Both the position numbers and the translations under genes were made by a program. The notes under the pieces are model-generated. The model ran no database searches. It was not told the origin of the DNA and saw nothing but the letters and a program-made list of their open reading frames with translations. From positions 35,830 through 99,829 of the forward strand of contig JAITMR010000019.1 of the NCBI GenBank assembly GCA_031277215.1: a stretch of DNA of 64,000 nt, written 5' to 3'. Below are positions 33,741 to 43,152 of the stretch, one piece after another. Position 1 is the first letter of the stretch. Each line of letters opens with the position of its first letter. The DNA is from Burkholderiales bacterium. GTDB taxonomy: Bacteria > Pseudomonadota > Gammaproteobacteria > Burkholderiales > Casimicrobiaceae.

Positions 33741-34193
33741 ATGCCTTTTATTCTGTTGTTTTGGCTGCTTCTGCCGCTGTTTCTTGATCTTTGGCTGACC
33801 TTTGTGGTTGCCGAAGCGGTGGGCGTGAACGTCTGGCTTTTCTTTCTGGTGTCGGCGGCGTTGGGCGTCGTGTTGCTGGCGTGGGAATGGCGGCGCGTAC
33901 AAATGCACTGGCAGGCGCTGCGGCGGCTGGAAGGTTCGCCTTGGCAGTTGCTGGCATCGGCGCGGCGGGGGTTGGCGGCGTTGCTTCTGATTTTGCCGGG
34001 GCTGGGTAGCGATGTGCTGGCGTTATTGCTGCTGTTTTTTGTCGGACGGCAGGGTTCGGTACGGCGCTCTAATTTTGGCAGCGGCGGCGGCAACAATGGT
34101 AACGGTAACGACGGCGGAAACGGCAGAGCCGCGGGAACGGCATACCACGCATCACCCGGTGTTATCGAGGGCGAGTTTCGGCGCGAGGATTAG
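33741..34193 (+). CDS. fxsA: FxsA-family membrane protein
   Basis: 150 aa. ATG 33741 with AAAGGGAA upstream. N-terminal FILLFWLLLPLFLDLWLTF, the GVNVWLFFLVSAALGVVLL helix and LLLILPGLGSDVLALLLLF follow the FxsA/YtpI pattern. The C-terminus is a Gly/Asn-rich low-complexity tail (GSGGGNNGNGNDGGNG). In E. coli FxsA relieves F-plasmid exclusion of phage T7; the normal role is unknown. Divergent from cutA. Confidence 0.88.
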   Translation: MPFILLFWLLLPLFLDLWLTFVVAEAVGVNVWLFFLVSAALGVVLLAWEWRRVQMHWQALRRLEGSPWQLLASARRGLAALLLILPGLGSDVLALLLLFFVGRQGSVRRSNFGSGGGNNGNGNDGGNGRAAGTAYHASPGVIEGEFRRED

Positions 34194-34302
34194 AGTCAGT
34201 TAACGCTGTTTCCATCACCGCGAAGGGGCGGCCTGTCCATCAAGGCATGCGACGCAGCACAGGCCGACAGCCCTTGCAAGAAGCGTAACGCCGAGTGGCA
34301 GG

Positions 34303-35118
34303 TCAAGGCTTCTTTCCCCCTGAATTTTGAGAGCACGAATTTCGAGAGCGGCACGCCCACACCATTAACGTCACACCGGCAATAACCATCGGCAGCGACA
34401 GCCATTGCCCCATTGACAGCCCCATTGCCAGCGGCGGCAGAAAGCTATCGGGTTGGCGGACAAACTCGATGAGGAAACGGAAGCAGCCGTAGCCGACCAG
34501 AAAGAGTCCGGAAATAGCGCCGCGTGGTTTTGGGTGCGCCGAGAACCACCACAAAATAACGAACAGCAGCACGCCCTCCAGCGCGAATTGATAGAGTTGC
34601 GACGGATGGCGCGGCAAGTCGTCAACGTGCGGGAAGATCATTCCCCAGGGCAGGTTGGTAGAACGTCCCCACAGTTCGCCGTTGATGAAATTGCCGAGTC
34701 GTCCGGCTGCAAGCCCCAACGGGATCAGCGGCGCGATGAGATCGGATATTTCCAACCAGGGCCGTTTTTTCCGCCAGGCAACGAAGGTTATGGCGATGAG
34801 GACGCCGACAAAACCGCCGTGGAAACTCATGCCGCCGTGCCAGAGTTGGAAGATTTCAAGCGGGTTTGCGAAGTAATACGCGGGTTTGTAAAACAGCACA
34901 TAGCCCAATCGACCGCCGAGGATGATGGCGAAAATGCCGTAAAACAGCATGTCGTCGATGTCCTGCGTCTGCCAGCCGGGATGGCGTCCCTTTTTGATGC
35001 GGTATTTACCAAGCAAGAGAAAAATGATGAATGCGATCAGGTACATCAGACCGTACCAGTGGATGGAAAATGAACCGAAGGAAATGGCGACAGGGTTGAA
35101 TTGAGGATGAACCAGCAT
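34303..35118 (-). CDS. lgt: Prolipoprotein diacylglyceryl transferase
   Basis: 271 aa inner-membrane enzyme with about seven helices that attaches diacylglycerol to the lipobox Cys of prolipoproteins (for example BamC and the two lipoproteins here). Signatures: N-terminal [20 protein letters not shown], the HGG motif in [12 protein letters not shown], and [14 protein letters not shown]. It starts at ATG 35118 and ends in a polar tail. The convergent fxsA is 110 nt away. Identity is certain. Confidence 0.97.
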   Translation of the reverse strand: MLVHPQFNPVAISFGSFSIHWYGLMYLIAFIIFLLLGKYRIKKGRHPGWQTQDIDDMLFYGIFAIILGGRLGYVLFYKPAYYFANPLEIFQLWHGGMSFHGGFVGVLIAITFVAWRKKRPWLEISDLIAPLIPLGLAAGRLGNFINGELWGRSTNLPWGMIFPHVDDLPRHPSQLYQFALEGVLLFVILWWFSAHPKPRGAISGLFLVGYGCFRFLIEFVRQPDSFLPPLAMGLSMGQWLSLPMVIAGVTLMVWACRSRNSCSQNSGGKKP

Positions 35119-35263
35119 CGGGAGAGCGATCGAAAACGAAATGGGGTAGGGCAGTCATTTTACCGCGAAGGTTGCCAGGTTATTGGCTCATCGCGGAATT
35201 CCGGGGAAGGATTTACGCGAAGGCGCGGAGAAAGGCGCGAAGCTTCCTCCGCGTGAAAATAAC

Positions 35264-36040
35264 TCACCAAATCCCCAATTCAACCAACTGTCTTGTCGCT
35301 TCTTCTGCCCAGCCTTGGTTGGCGGCGGGGCTGGCCGGGCTGGGGTGGAGAATGCGGCCTACCCGGATTTCGGGCATGTCGGCAAGCGCCAGATTGGCAA
35401 ATGCTGCGCGGGCGCGTATCTCCGCCCAGGCACCGATGCCGATGACCCATTGCGGTTGCAGAAGGTGGATCAATGCACGCAGATGAGCGTCGCAGGCGGC
35501 GAGCAGGGGAAGTTGTTCGGCGGCAGGAAGTTTGTCCGGGGTGAGGTTGCGGCCAGCACTGAAAAACGCCAGCGGGCAGTAGTTGGCGACAAAATGATCC
35601 TGGAAAAAAAGATCAGCCGTGCCGAAACGCTGCGCAAACAATCCCCACAAGCGGCGACCGCTGACTTCGGAGCGTGAGCAGGCAAAACCCTCGATCGTTC
35701 GTTTCGGGTTTTCATGTTCCGGCTTTTTGACAAGCGGTTTTTTGGCAGATTCGGCAATACCCAACCAGTCACGGACAGCGGCGACTTCGCCGAATGGCAC
35801 GCCGGTTTGCACCATTCCGAAGGGTCCCGGGTTCATGCCGACGAACACCACTTTTTTCTTCGATGCGGCGAAGCGACGCAGGTAGGTTTCGTGTGCTGCC
35901 CAGGCATATGTGAGCGGGTTGTAGACGTGGGTGACCGGCGCGGCAAAACGCATGGTCTCGACGTGTTGCGACAAATGTTGAGCCGCAGCGATCACGCCCC
36001 GGGCGATGGCGGTTTTTGAGCGCATGTTTTTTTGTCTCAT
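35264..36040 (-). CDS. SMUG1-type uracil-DNA glycosylase
   Basis: About 258 aa. Active-site motif GMNPGPFGM followed by QTGVPFGEV, and the C-terminal HPSPASPAAN with QGWAEEA; both match the single-strand-selective monofunctional uracil-DNA glycosylase (SMUG1, family 3), which removes uracil and 5-hydroxymethyluracil. Bacterial SMUG1-type enzymes occur sporadically. I chose ATG 36040; a TTG at 36055 and ATG 36025 are alternatives, none with a good RBS. It lies 36 nt downstream of ampG, probably in one transcript. It is unrelated in sequence to the family 4 enzyme at 13466. Confidence 0.9.
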   Translation of the reverse strand: MRQKNMRSKTAIARGVIAAAQHLSQHVETMRFAAPVTHVYNPLTYAWAAHETYLRRFAASKKKVVFVGMNPGPFGMVQTGVPFGEVAAVRDWLGIAESAKKPLVKKPEHENPKRTIEGFACSRSEVSGRRLWGLFAQRFGTADLFFQDHFVANYCPLAFFSAGRNLTPDKLPAAEQLPLLAACDAHLRALIHLLQPQWVIGIGAWAEIRARAAFANLALADMPEIRVGRILHPSPASPAANQGWAEEATRQLVELGIW

Positions 36041-36076
36041 GAAATGGGTCGGCAAGGATGATCGCTTTGCGGCTCC

Positions 36077-37369
36077 CTAATGGGTGGCTTCTGAGTTGTC
36101 GATGGGCGTGGTGGGCGGCGTGCCGTTCCAGGGAGCGACTTTGAGCAGCAGCAGCATGCCGGGAATCGCCAGGAAGAAGCACAACCAATAGAAGTTGAAC
36201 CAGCCGAGTCCCAAATCTTCTATCTGCCAACCGGCGGTGGCGTTGATGAGTGTTCGCGGAATGGCCACCAGACTGGTGAGCAACGCGAATTGCGTGGCAA
36301 CAAGCGCAGGATGTGTGGTGCGTGCGATAAATGAGACAAGGGCGGCTGTACCCAACCCGGCACTGAACATTTCAAAACAGATAACACCGCTCAACACCCA
36401 CAAGCGTACGGCGTCGGCCTCCGCCGGCCCCATTCGAGCGAGCACGACAAAGCCCAGCGTCGAGAGCGCCTGCAAAACACCAAATACCCACAGCGCCCGG
36501 TTAAGACCGATTTTCATCATCAGCATGCCGCCCAGAATGCCGCCGGCCACGCTGGACCACAGCCCGACATTTTTAGCGATCAGACCGATTTGTTTGAGAG
36601 AGTAGTTCATCTCTATGTAAAACGCTGTCGTGAGTGCGCCGCACAAAGAATCTCCAAGTTTGTAAAACAGCGCGAACGCGAAAATGAACAGCGCCGGTTT
36701 CCATCCGTGGCGCGTCATGAATTCGTGAAACGGTTCGATCACCGCTTCGCGCAGCGTTTTGGGTGCGCGGAGGGAGGCGCGTGGTTCGCTGACCATCAAC
36801 GTCATCATCAGGCCGGGCAACATGAACAAGGCGGTGATTAAAAAAACTTGCGACCAAGGCAAATAAGAGGCGAGCACGAATGCCAATGAGCCGGGAACCA
36901 GACCGGCGATTCTGTAGGCGTTGACGTGGACGGTGCTGCCCAGTTCTTGTTCGATGTCGGGCAGCAAGTTACGGCGGAAGGCGTCGAGCACGATATCGAG
37001 CGATGCTGACAGAAAGGCCAGCAACAACGCCAGCACGATGACCAGCGTCAAATCTTGTTTGGGCGACAAAAAGCCCATCCAGGCGATGACGCCGAGCAGG
37101 GCGATATGAAAAACCGCCATCCAACTGCGGCGGCGACCGAGCCAAGGCAGCGCATAACGGTCAAGCAGCGGTGACCACAGGAATTTCAAGACATAAGGAA
37201 GCTGAACCAGTGTGAAAATGCCGATGACACGCAAACTCAGTCCCTCAGTCTTAAGCCAGGCCTGAGTGAGCGTGAGAAGCACATACAGCGGCAACCCCGA
37301 CGAAAAGCCGGTGAAAACGCAAATCAGCATGCGCCGCGAGAACAGGGTGCGTAAAACAGAATCGGTCAT
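36077..37369 (-). CDS. ampG: AmpG-family muropeptide transporter
   Basis: 430 aa MFS permease with 12 helices. LFSRRMLICVFTGFSSGLPLY, the pair PYVLKFLWSPLLDRY, and ASLDIVLDAFRRNLLP match AmpG. It imports GlcNAc-anhMurNAc peptides for cell-wall recycling, which in enterobacteria controls AmpC induction. No ampD or ampR is near. Start ATG 37369. Confidence 0.9.
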   Translation of the reverse strand: MTDSVLRTLFSRRMLICVFTGFSSGLPLYVLLTLTQAWLKTEGLSLRVIGIFTLVQLPYVLKFLWSPLLDRYALPWLGRRRSWMAVFHIALLGVIAWMGFLSPKQDLTLVIVLALLLAFLSASLDIVLDAFRRNLLPDIEQELGSTVHVNAYRIAGLVPGSLAFVLASYLPWSQVFLITALFMLPGLMMTLMVSEPRASLRAPKTLREAVIEPFHEFMTRHGWKPALFIFAFALFYKLGDSLCGALTTAFYIEMNYSLKQIGLIAKNVGLWSSVAGGILGGMLMMKIGLNRALWVFGVLQALSTLGFVVLARMGPAEADAVRLWVLSGVICFEMFSAGLGTAALVSFIARTTHPALVATQFALLTSLVAIPRTLINATAGWQIEDLGLGWFNFYWLCFFLAIPGMLLLLKVAPWNGTPPTTPIDNSEATH

Positions 37370-37501
37370 GGGCGGCGTTTTATGGGAAAAGTACGGCTCT
37401 GGCTATCGGGAAAAGAATTCTTTTCAAAGTAAAGGCAGAGGGGCAAGCTGTCAACTGTAAGAAAGCCGAAGCACGGGGGATTGTTTGTGTGCCAAGTGGA
37501 A

Positions 37502-37530
37502 AAAAGCCGCCTTGATGAGAGGCGGCTTTT
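37502..37530 (-). terminator. rplM-rpsI terminator
   Basis: Perfect stem GCCGCC with flanking A/T pairs: AAAAGCCGCC (37502-37511) / GGCGGCTTTT (37521-37530). On the minus strand a T run follows the hairpin, 25 nt after the rpsI stop. Also usable by transcripts from the other side. Confidence 0.85.
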
Positions 37531-37554
37531 GAAAGAATGAACGCGAAAACCCGA

Positions 37555-37947
37555 TCAGCGCTTCGAGAATTGCTTGCGGCGACGCGCTTTGCGCAAACCG
37601 ACTTTTTTCCGCTCGACCTCGCGGGCGTCGCGGGTGACCAGCCCGGCTTGGGACAAGGTTGGCTTCAGCGTCGTGTCGTAATCAATCAGCGCCCGGGTGA
37701 TGCCGTGGCGCACGGCGCCTGCTTGCCCCGATTCGCCGCCACCGTCCACGTTGATCATGATGTCGAACGTGGTCTGGTGCGACGTCAATACTAGCGGTTG
37801 ACGGACGATCATCCGACCGGTTTCACGAGAAAAAAATTCGTCGACCGGCTTGCCGTTGACGGTGATTTTGCCGGTGCCTTGCTTGATGAACACGCGAGCG
37901 ACCGAAGTTTTGCGGCGGCCAGTGCCGTAGTAGTAATTACCGATCAT
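37555..37947 (-). CDS. rpsI: 30S ribosomal protein S9
   Basis: 130 aa, the standard length. N-terminal [32 protein letters not shown] and the C-terminal [17 protein letters not shown] tail, whose last residues reach the P-site tRNA anticodon loop. It follows rplM with a 3-nt gap. Start ATG 37947. Confidence 0.98.
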   Translation of the reverse strand: MIGNYYYGTGRRKTSVARVFIKQGTGKITVNGKPVDEFFSRETGRMIVRQPLVLTSHQTTFDIMINVDGGGESGQAGAVRHGITRALIDYDTTLKPTLSQAGLVTRDAREVERKKVGLRKARRRKQFSKR

Positions 37948-37950
37948 GGG

Positions 37951-38379
37951 TTAGATTTCCAAAAGTTTGGGCTGTTGTGCGGTGTGCGGGTGAGCGTTCC
38001 CGGCATAGCACTTCAGCTTCTTGATCATTTTGTAGCCGAGCGGGCCTTTGGGGAGCATGCCTTTGACGGCTTTCTCCAAGGCACGACCGGGAAAACGAGC
38101 CTGCATTTTTTCAAAGTTCGTCGTCCGGATTCCACCCGGATAGCCGGTGTGACGGTGGTAGAGCTTGTCTTTCGCCTTGTTGCCGGTAACAACCAGCTTT
38201 TCGACATTGGTGACGACGATGAAGTCGCCGGTATCGATGTGCGGCGTGTAAATGGCTTTGTGTTTGCCGCGCAGGCGCAAGGCGATTTGGCTCGCCAGCC
38301 GACCGAGCACCTTGTCCGTGGCATCAACGACATACCAGTCCTGCTGGACCTCATGGGGCTTGGCTGAAAAGGTTTTCAT
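37951..38379 (-). CDS. rplM: 50S ribosomal protein L13
   Basis: 142 aa from ATG 38379 ([19 protein letters not shown]). Motifs [14 protein letters not shown], and [10 protein letters not shown] are classical L13. An in-frame GTG/TTG-type extension to 38409 is not conserved. First gene of the rplM-rpsI operon. Confidence 0.98.
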   Translation of the reverse strand: MKTFSAKPHEVQQDWYVVDATDKVLGRLASQIALRLRGKHKAIYTPHIDTGDFIVVTNVEKLVVTGNKAKDKLYHRHTGYPGGIRTTNFEKMQARFPGRALEKAVKGMLPKGPLGYKMIKKLKCYAGNAHPHTAQQPKLLEI

Positions 38380-38616
38380 AAAAGAACTCGCGCCAGTAAA
38401 AAGTTTCAAAGAATCTAATATGATAGCCCGAAAAGGATAGGCAGGTCAAGCAGATGAAGCGGGCGAAATGGGCGAGAGGCGAATGCCACAGCCATGACTT
38501 CCTGCGTGAGAATGCGGTTCAATGCCTTCTTTCAAAAGGGCGCCCTAATGTCTTCCCCCGCAAAGCGGGGAAAGGTTGGAATGGGGCGATTCGATGGAAT
38601 CAAGCGGCATAGCCCC
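38380..38616. repeat. rplM-argH spacer with GC-rich palindrome
   Basis: About 240 nt. It contains CTTTCAAAAGGGCGCCC (near 38529-38545) and CTTCCCCCGCAAAGCGGGGAAAG (given as CTTCCCCCG/CGGGGAAAG, 38552-38574), members of the GC-rich family. No ORF. The rplM promoter should be close to 38400-38440. Confidence 0.55.
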
Positions 38617-40044
38617 TCAATCGGCCTTTTCACGCTCAAGTCGCGCACGCGCTGCGGTGGCGGCTTTGCGCACTTGCTCCGGCGCGGTGCCGCCGATGTG
38701 GTTGCGTGAGGCGACGGAGCCTTCGAGGGTCAGCACCTCGAAAACGTCTTTTTGAATCAGCGGTGAGAATGTTTGCAACACGTCAAGCGGCAGCGCTTCC
38801 AGTGTCACGTTGCGGGTTTCGGCTTCGCGCACTGCCCGGGCGACGGCTTCGTGTGCGTCGCGGAACGGCAGGCCACGGCGCACCAGATAGTCGGCAAGGT
38901 CGGTGGCGGTGGCATAGCCTTCGAGCGCGGCTGCCCGCATCCGCTCGGGAACGGCGGTCAAGCCGTTGGCGATCAGGTCAGCCATGATGGACAAAGTGGC
39001 TGCCAGTGTGTCAACGGTGTCGAACAGGGGTTCTTTGTCTTCTTGATTGTCTTTGTTGTAGGCGAGTGGCTGGCTTTTCATCAGCGTGATCAGCCCCATC
39101 AAATGACCGACGACTCGACCTGTTTTGCCGCGCACGAGTTCGGGGACATCCGGGTTTTTTTTCTGCGGCATGATGGAACTGCCGGTGCAGAATCGGTCGG
39201 CGATCTGGATGAAGCCGAAGCGTGGCGACGACCACAGTACGAGTTCTTCGGACAGGCGGGAGAGGTGCATCATGATCAGCGTTGCCGCCGCCGAAAATTC
39301 GATGGCGAAATCGCGGTCGGAAACGGCATCGAGTGAGTTGGGGCAAACAGCTTCAAAGCCGAGCAGTCGGGCGGCGTATTCGCGGTCAATGGGGTATCCG
39401 GTTCCGGCAAGCGCGGCGGCGCCCAGAGGCATCCGGTTGACGCGGCGTCGTGCGTCGCGCAACCGTTCGGCGTCACGCGCAAACATTGCTTCGTATGCCA
39501 TCAGATGATGGCCGAAAGTGACCGGCTGGGCGACTTGCAAGTGGGTAAAGCCGGGCATGACGGTATCGGCGTGTTTTCCGGCTTGGTCGATGAAGGCTTC
39601 GCGCAACGCCTGCAACTGGTTGAGTAGGTGGTCGATGGCATCGCGCAACCACAGGCGGATGTCGGTGGCAATCTGATCGTTGCGCGAACGACCGGTGTGC
39701 AGCCGCTTTCCGGCGTCGCCGACCAGCGCGGTCAACCGTTTTTCGATGTTGAGATGGACATCTTCAAGATCGACCGACCACACAAACGCGCCGCGTGCGA
39801 TCTCGTCGCGGATTTGCGCCAGCCCGCGCTCGATGTCGCTCAGATCGGCGGCGGTCAGCACACCGACGTGCGCCAGCATCTTGGCGTGGGCGAGCGAGCC
39901 ATCAATGTCGGCGAACGCCAGTCGCTGATCGAAATCGACCGACGCGGTGTAAATTTTGACTTGTTCGGAAACAGGCTCGGAAAAGCGGCCTGACCAGACT
40001 TCGGCGGTTTGAGGGGACGGCGTTTGAGGCTTGGTAGAAGGCAT
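38617..40044 (-). CDS. argH: Argininosuccinate lyase
   Basis: 475 aa from ATG 40044 ([20 protein letters not shown]); an in-frame GTG 40059 adds five residues. Fumarase/aspartase superfamily: [13 protein letters not shown], the catalytic-loop signature [16 protein letters not shown] and [11 protein letters not shown]. Cleaves argininosuccinate to arginine and fumarate. Divergent from panD. Confidence 0.97.
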   Translation of the reverse strand: MPSTKPQTPSPQTAEVWSGRFSEPVSEQVKIYTASVDFDQRLAFADIDGSLAHAKMLAHVGVLTAADLSDIERGLAQIRDEIARGAFVWSVDLEDVHLNIEKRLTALVGDAGKRLHTGRSRNDQIATDIRLWLRDAIDHLLNQLQALREAFIDQAGKHADTVMPGFTHLQVAQPVTFGHHLMAYEAMFARDAERLRDARRRVNRMPLGAAALAGTGYPIDREYAARLLGFEAVCPNSLDAVSDRDFAIEFSAAATLIMMHLSRLSEELVLWSSPRFGFIQIADRFCTGSSIMPQKKNPDVPELVRGKTGRVVGHLMGLITLMKSQPLAYNKDNQEDKEPLFDTVDTLAATLSIMADLIANGLTAVPERMRAAALEGYATATDLADYLVRRGLPFRDAHEAVARAVREAETRNVTLEALPLDVLQTFSPLIQKDVFEVLTLEGSVASRNHIGGTAPEQVRKAATAARARLEREKAD

Positions 40045-40191
40045 GGCGGGTTGATGCACAAGATAAAACGCTATTATCGGGGAAAATCGGGGGAAAGACG
40101 CCGGGGATGCAGATATTTTGGCGCTGCAGGATGTGTTTCTTGGGCGGATAGTAACGGCAGACGAATTGGCGGCGCAGTTACAAAAGGCGAT

Positions 40192-40219
40192 TTGACAGCG
40201 GGAGGTTTACCGCTACAAT
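40192..40219 (+). promoter_or_regulatory. sigma-70 promoter of panD
   Basis: TTGACA (40192-40197), a 16-nt spacer and TACAAT (40214-40219). Transcription would start near 40226, giving a ~25-nt leader that carries AAGGGAGG before ATG 40251. Confidence 0.8.
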
Positions 40220-40250
40220 GCCCCTCCCAATACCTGCAAGGGAGGCCACC

Positions 40251-40631
40251 ATGCAACGAACGATGCTCAAATCCAAGCTCCATCGGGTTACCACGACCCA
40301 TTCCGAGCTGCATTATGAAGGCTCCTGCGCGATTGATGAGAACCTGCTGGATGCTGCCGATATTCGGGAATACGAACAGATCGACATTTGGAACATCAAT
40401 AACGGCGAGCGTTTCACGACCTATGCGATGCGTGCCGAACGCGGCTCCGGAATCATTTCAGTCAATGGTTCTGCGGCGCGTAAAGTGGCGCCGGGAGATT
40501 TGTTGATTATTGCCAGCTTCTCGTCCATGACCGACGACGAAGCCGCACGTCACATGCCGAAACTGGTTTATGTGGATGCGCAAAACCGCATTGCCCGCAC
40601 GGGGCACCAGATTCCGGTTCAACAGGCGTGA
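40251..40631 (+). CDS. panD: Aspartate 1-decarboxylase proenzyme
   Basis: 126 aa pyruvoyl enzyme: self-cleavage site Gly-Ser in YEGSCAID (Ser becomes the pyruvoyl group), then [23 protein letters not shown] and GDLLIIASF. It makes beta-alanine for pantothenate and CoA. ATG 40251 follows AAGGGAGG; the in-frame ATG 40218 overlaps the -10 box. Monocistronic behind a strong promoter. Confidence 0.97.
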   Translation: MQRTMLKSKLHRVTTTHSELHYEGSCAIDENLLDAADIREYEQIDIWNINNGERFTTYAMRAERGSGIISVNGSAARKVAPGDLLIIASFSSMTDDEAARHMPKLVYVDAQNRIARTGHQIPVQQA

Positions 40632-40923
40632 CGGGGGAAGTCGTTGGGGTTTGCTGCGCTTCTCCCAACAATTGCGCCAAGGGTTAGCGAAATCATGCCG
40701 ACTTTCAAATTCACAAATGAAATAGAGCTGTCTTTGAAAGGACAGTGATATGCTGAAAAAGTTTTGCTTATAACGACAGCATTGTGCAATGTTGCTGTGG
40801 CTTCTTTTCATGTTTGGACTGTTTTCCAGGGGCATGGATATTCAGCACTGAAATCACATGTTTAGGCGCCAATGAACAACGAACTCAAGCCGTTTTTTCA
40901 TTCCCATGCGCTATGTAACTGAT
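40632..40923. other. panD-MBL spacer
   Basis: 292 nt, AT-richer than its neighbours. It holds one possible frameshifted small secreted-protein gene (40750-40865, separate entry) and otherwise nothing recognisable. Confidence 0.4.
40750..40865 (+). pseudogene. Possible frameshifted small secreted peptide
   Basis: ATG 40750 with AAAGGA upstream begins MLKKFCL and stops at TAA after seven codons. In the +1 frame the sequence continues LLITTALCNVAVASFHVW...LKSHV up to TAG at 40865. One extra T in the TTTT run (40762-40765) would join both into a 38-aa protein with a convincing signal peptide. This may be a phase-variable tract, a decayed gene, or an accidental pattern. I do not recognise the product. 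Confidence 0.3.
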
Positions 40924-41931
40924 TCAGGCTTTTGCGCACGATTTCAGCCAGACATCCAAACCTTGCGCGTTTAATTCGATATCGGATTTCAAGAGGTCGC
41001 GCATTTTTTCGCGGGGCAATGGCCAGCCTTGACGCTGTGCTTCGGCATCGAAAAACCGCCATAAGTTGTCGGCGACTCGTTGACAACGATCATCTTCATC
41101 GGAATCGGCTTGTTCGGCAATGGCGACGTAGGCGTCGATCAGTCGGAGCAAATCATCGCCACGCGCCGCCGGTTCGCGTAGCTGCGAAAAGTGGGTTAGG
41201 TAGAGCGTTTGAGGTTGAAGCGCGAGGATACGTCGGATGGAGTCGCGCATCGCTTGTGGGTCGAATTGCACCGGACTGGAGCTCACGATAACGGACTGCC
41301 TACCATCGACATCAAGCTCACGATAGGACACGCCGAAAACATCGCCGGTGAATACGGCGTTGGCCGCCGTGTCGTAAAAACAAAGGTGGTGACGCGCATG
41401 TCCCGGCGTGTCGAGGCAGCGCAGTTCGCGGTTTCCGAGTTTGAGCGGCGTTTCGTCGGCGACGGCGATCACCCGTTCTTCGGAGATGGGCAGCAGTTCG
41501 CCGTAAAGCCGTTCGGCTTCGGCCTCGCCATAGACGGCTTTGACGCCTGCCATCAACTGCGACGGATTGACCATGTGGCGAGCGCCGCGCGGATGAACGA
41601 TCAGTTTGGCCTCGCTGAATTCGCGCATCAGCGCACCCGCGCCTCCGGCATGGTCGAGGTGAACGTGGGTTAGACAAATGTAATCGACATTTTCTCGCTT
41701 GAGGCCGAGTTGCGCGATCGCCTGTAGCGTGAGTTCGACCGAGGCATTATGAGCGGTGTCGATGATGGCGAGACGACCATTGTCGATGATGAAATGAATG
41801 GCGGCGCGTAGCGGTCGCCCGTAGTGCGCGTCAATTGCAAAAATGCCATTATCGTAGCTGTAAATCAGAGTCAAGACGGCCTCGCCAGGGAGTTCTGAAT
41901 GTGTGGCGCTCTTCCATTTTTCCGGTCGCAC
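40924..41931 (-). CDS. MBL-fold metallo-hydrolase
   Basis: 335 aa at most. Zinc motif THVHLDHAGG near residue 90, a second His in DTPGHARHH, and the Asp in FTGDVFGV, so all metal ligands are present. It resembles the glyoxalase II-like/flavoprotein-type MBL hydrolases, with an extra 100-residue helical C-terminal part (LRLIDAYVAIAEQAD onwards). GTG 41931 is the longest start; TTG 41874 (LTLIYSYDNGIFAID) has GAGG upstream and a more usual N-terminus. Substrate unknown. Confidence 0.85.
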   Translation of the reverse strand: MRPEKWKSATHSELPGEAVLTLIYSYDNGIFAIDAHYGRPLRAAIHFIIDNGRLAIIDTAHNASVELTLQAIAQLGLKRENVDYICLTHVHLDHAGGAGALMREFSEAKLIVHPRGARHMVNPSQLMAGVKAVYGEAEAERLYGELLPISEERVIAVADETPLKLGNRELRCLDTPGHARHHLCFYDTAANAVFTGDVFGVSYRELDVDGRQSVIVSSSPVQFDPQAMRDSIRRILALQPQTLYLTHFSQLREPAARGDDLLRLIDAYVAIAEQADSDEDDRCQRVADNLWRFFDAEAQRQGWPLPREKMRDLLKSDIELNAQGLDVWLKSCAKA

Positions 41932-41980
41932 TGCACTATATTACCGTTTGTAGGAATTACTTGCGCAGGATTCGAAGGTT

Positions 41981-42049
41981 ATGGAAAATGATAGCTTGTT
42001 GCCGGAATGCCGTGAAGTATCACTAGGTTCAATTTTCCGATGGGCGTGA
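41981..42049 (+). CDS. Possible 22-codon leader ORF overlapping algZ
   Basis: ATG 41981 preceded by GAAGG; encodes MENDSLLPECREVSLGSIFR plus two residues and stops with TGA at 42047-42049, overlapping the algZ start by ten bases. algZ itself has no visible SD, so its translation could depend on this short ORF. It could equally be chance. Confidence 0.3.
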   Translation: MENDSLLPECREVSLGSIFRWA

Positions 42050-43152
42050 AATATAACGAAATTTCTCCGCTGATGCCGGATTGGCGCAATCTCGGAATTG
42101 TGTTGCGGACAGTTCTGGGCGTCAACTTCGGGATGTTGCTGGTGGTGCTGGCGCGTCACGGCAGTGCGCGTGAGTGGCCGTTGGCGGTGACGGAACTGGC
42201 GGGCAGCGTCGAACCGTTCCTGATTCTGGAACTGACGCTGTTGTGGCTGTGTGCGCCGTGGCTGGCGCGGCTGCCGTACTGGCGGGGAGTAACGATGGTG
42301 ACGGTGATTACGATAGTTTGCGCGGTCATCATCACGGGGTTGCCGCATTTCGCGCTATGGCCGGGTATTGTGCCGGTGTTGTTCTGGAGCCTGCTGGCGC
42401 AAGGCATTTTCCTGTACTACTTTCATGCGCGCAACCGGATGCTGTCGCCGGTAGTGATCGAAGCCAAATTACAGGCGTTGCAGGCGCGGATTCGGCCTCA
42501 TTTTTTGTTTAACAGCCTCAATGCGGTGATGTCGATTGTGCGCCACGATCCGCATCAGGCCGAAGCAGCGTTGCAGGATATGGCCGATCTTTTCCGTGTG
42601 CTGATGCGCGACAACCGCGATCTGGCGCCGCTGGCGGATGAGGTAGAGTTGTGCCGCCAATATCTGGGGCTGGAAAAATTGCGGCTGGGCTCGCGCCTTG
42701 AAGTCGATTGGAACGTCAAGAGTATGCCGATCGATGCGATGGTGCCGCCGCTGGTGTTGCAACCGTTGCTGGAGAATGCGATTCATCACGGCGTTGAAAC
42801 GTCGAGCGTCGGCGGCACGATTTCGGTCAACATTTTTTCGGTGCGCGATGAAGTGCATGCGATCCTGCGTAATCCCTATCGCTCCGGCAACGAACGCCAC
42901 CATCGCGGCAACCGGATTGCCGTCGCCAACGTGCGGGCGCGTCTGGCGCTGCACTTCGATGCTGAAGCGGGCATGTCCGCCAAAGTGATTAACGACGAAA
43001 CTTATGAAGCGCATATTCGAATGCCGTACCGACGAAAGCCATCCGAGCCGGCGCATCAAACTTCACGCGCTGCGCCGGGCACCGGAAACGGCAAAGAGCA
43101 GAAAACGCCGCAACGTGCGGGCAAGAGATCACTCCACAGGAGCCAACAATGA
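42040..43152 (+). CDS. algZ: Sensor histidine kinase, AlgZ/FimS (LytS-like) type
   Basis: 370 aa. Four membrane helices (residues about 25-125), then the His_kinase domain with the phosphoacceptor His in RPHFLFNSLN and an HATPase region with PPLVLQPLLENAIHHG. In the LytS/AlgZ group the kinase partners a LytTR regulator, here algR immediately downstream (ATGA overlap). In Pseudomonas AlgZR controls alginate and type IV pili. The conserved LMPDW...N-terminus (SPLMPDWRNLG) supports ATG 42040. Confidence 0.9.
   Translation: MGVKYNEISPLMPDWRNLGIVLRTVLGVNFGMLLVVLARHGSAREWPLAVTELAGSVEPFLILELTLLWLCAPWLARLPYWRGVTMVTVITIVCAVIITGLPHFALWPGIVPVLFWSLLAQGIFLYYFHARNRMLSPVVIEAKLQALQARIRPHFLFNSLNAVMSIVRHDPHQAEAALQDMADLFRVLMRDNRDLAPLADEVELCRQYLGLEKLRLGSRLEVDWNVKSMPIDAMVPPLVLQPLLENAIHHGVETSSVGGTISVNIFSVRDEVHAILRNPYRSGNERHHRGNRIAVANVRARLALHFDAEAGMSAKVINDETYEAHIRMPYRRKPSEPAHQTSRAAPGTGNGKEQKTPQRAGKRSLHRSQQ

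Noticed and set aside
40070..40195. Open frame ending ...[12 protein letters not shown] with stop inside the panD -35 box
   Set aside because: About 41 codons without a proper start or RBS; the end looks protein-like, but I cannot place it in a family. It may be a relic of a gene, but the evidence is too weak for a feature.
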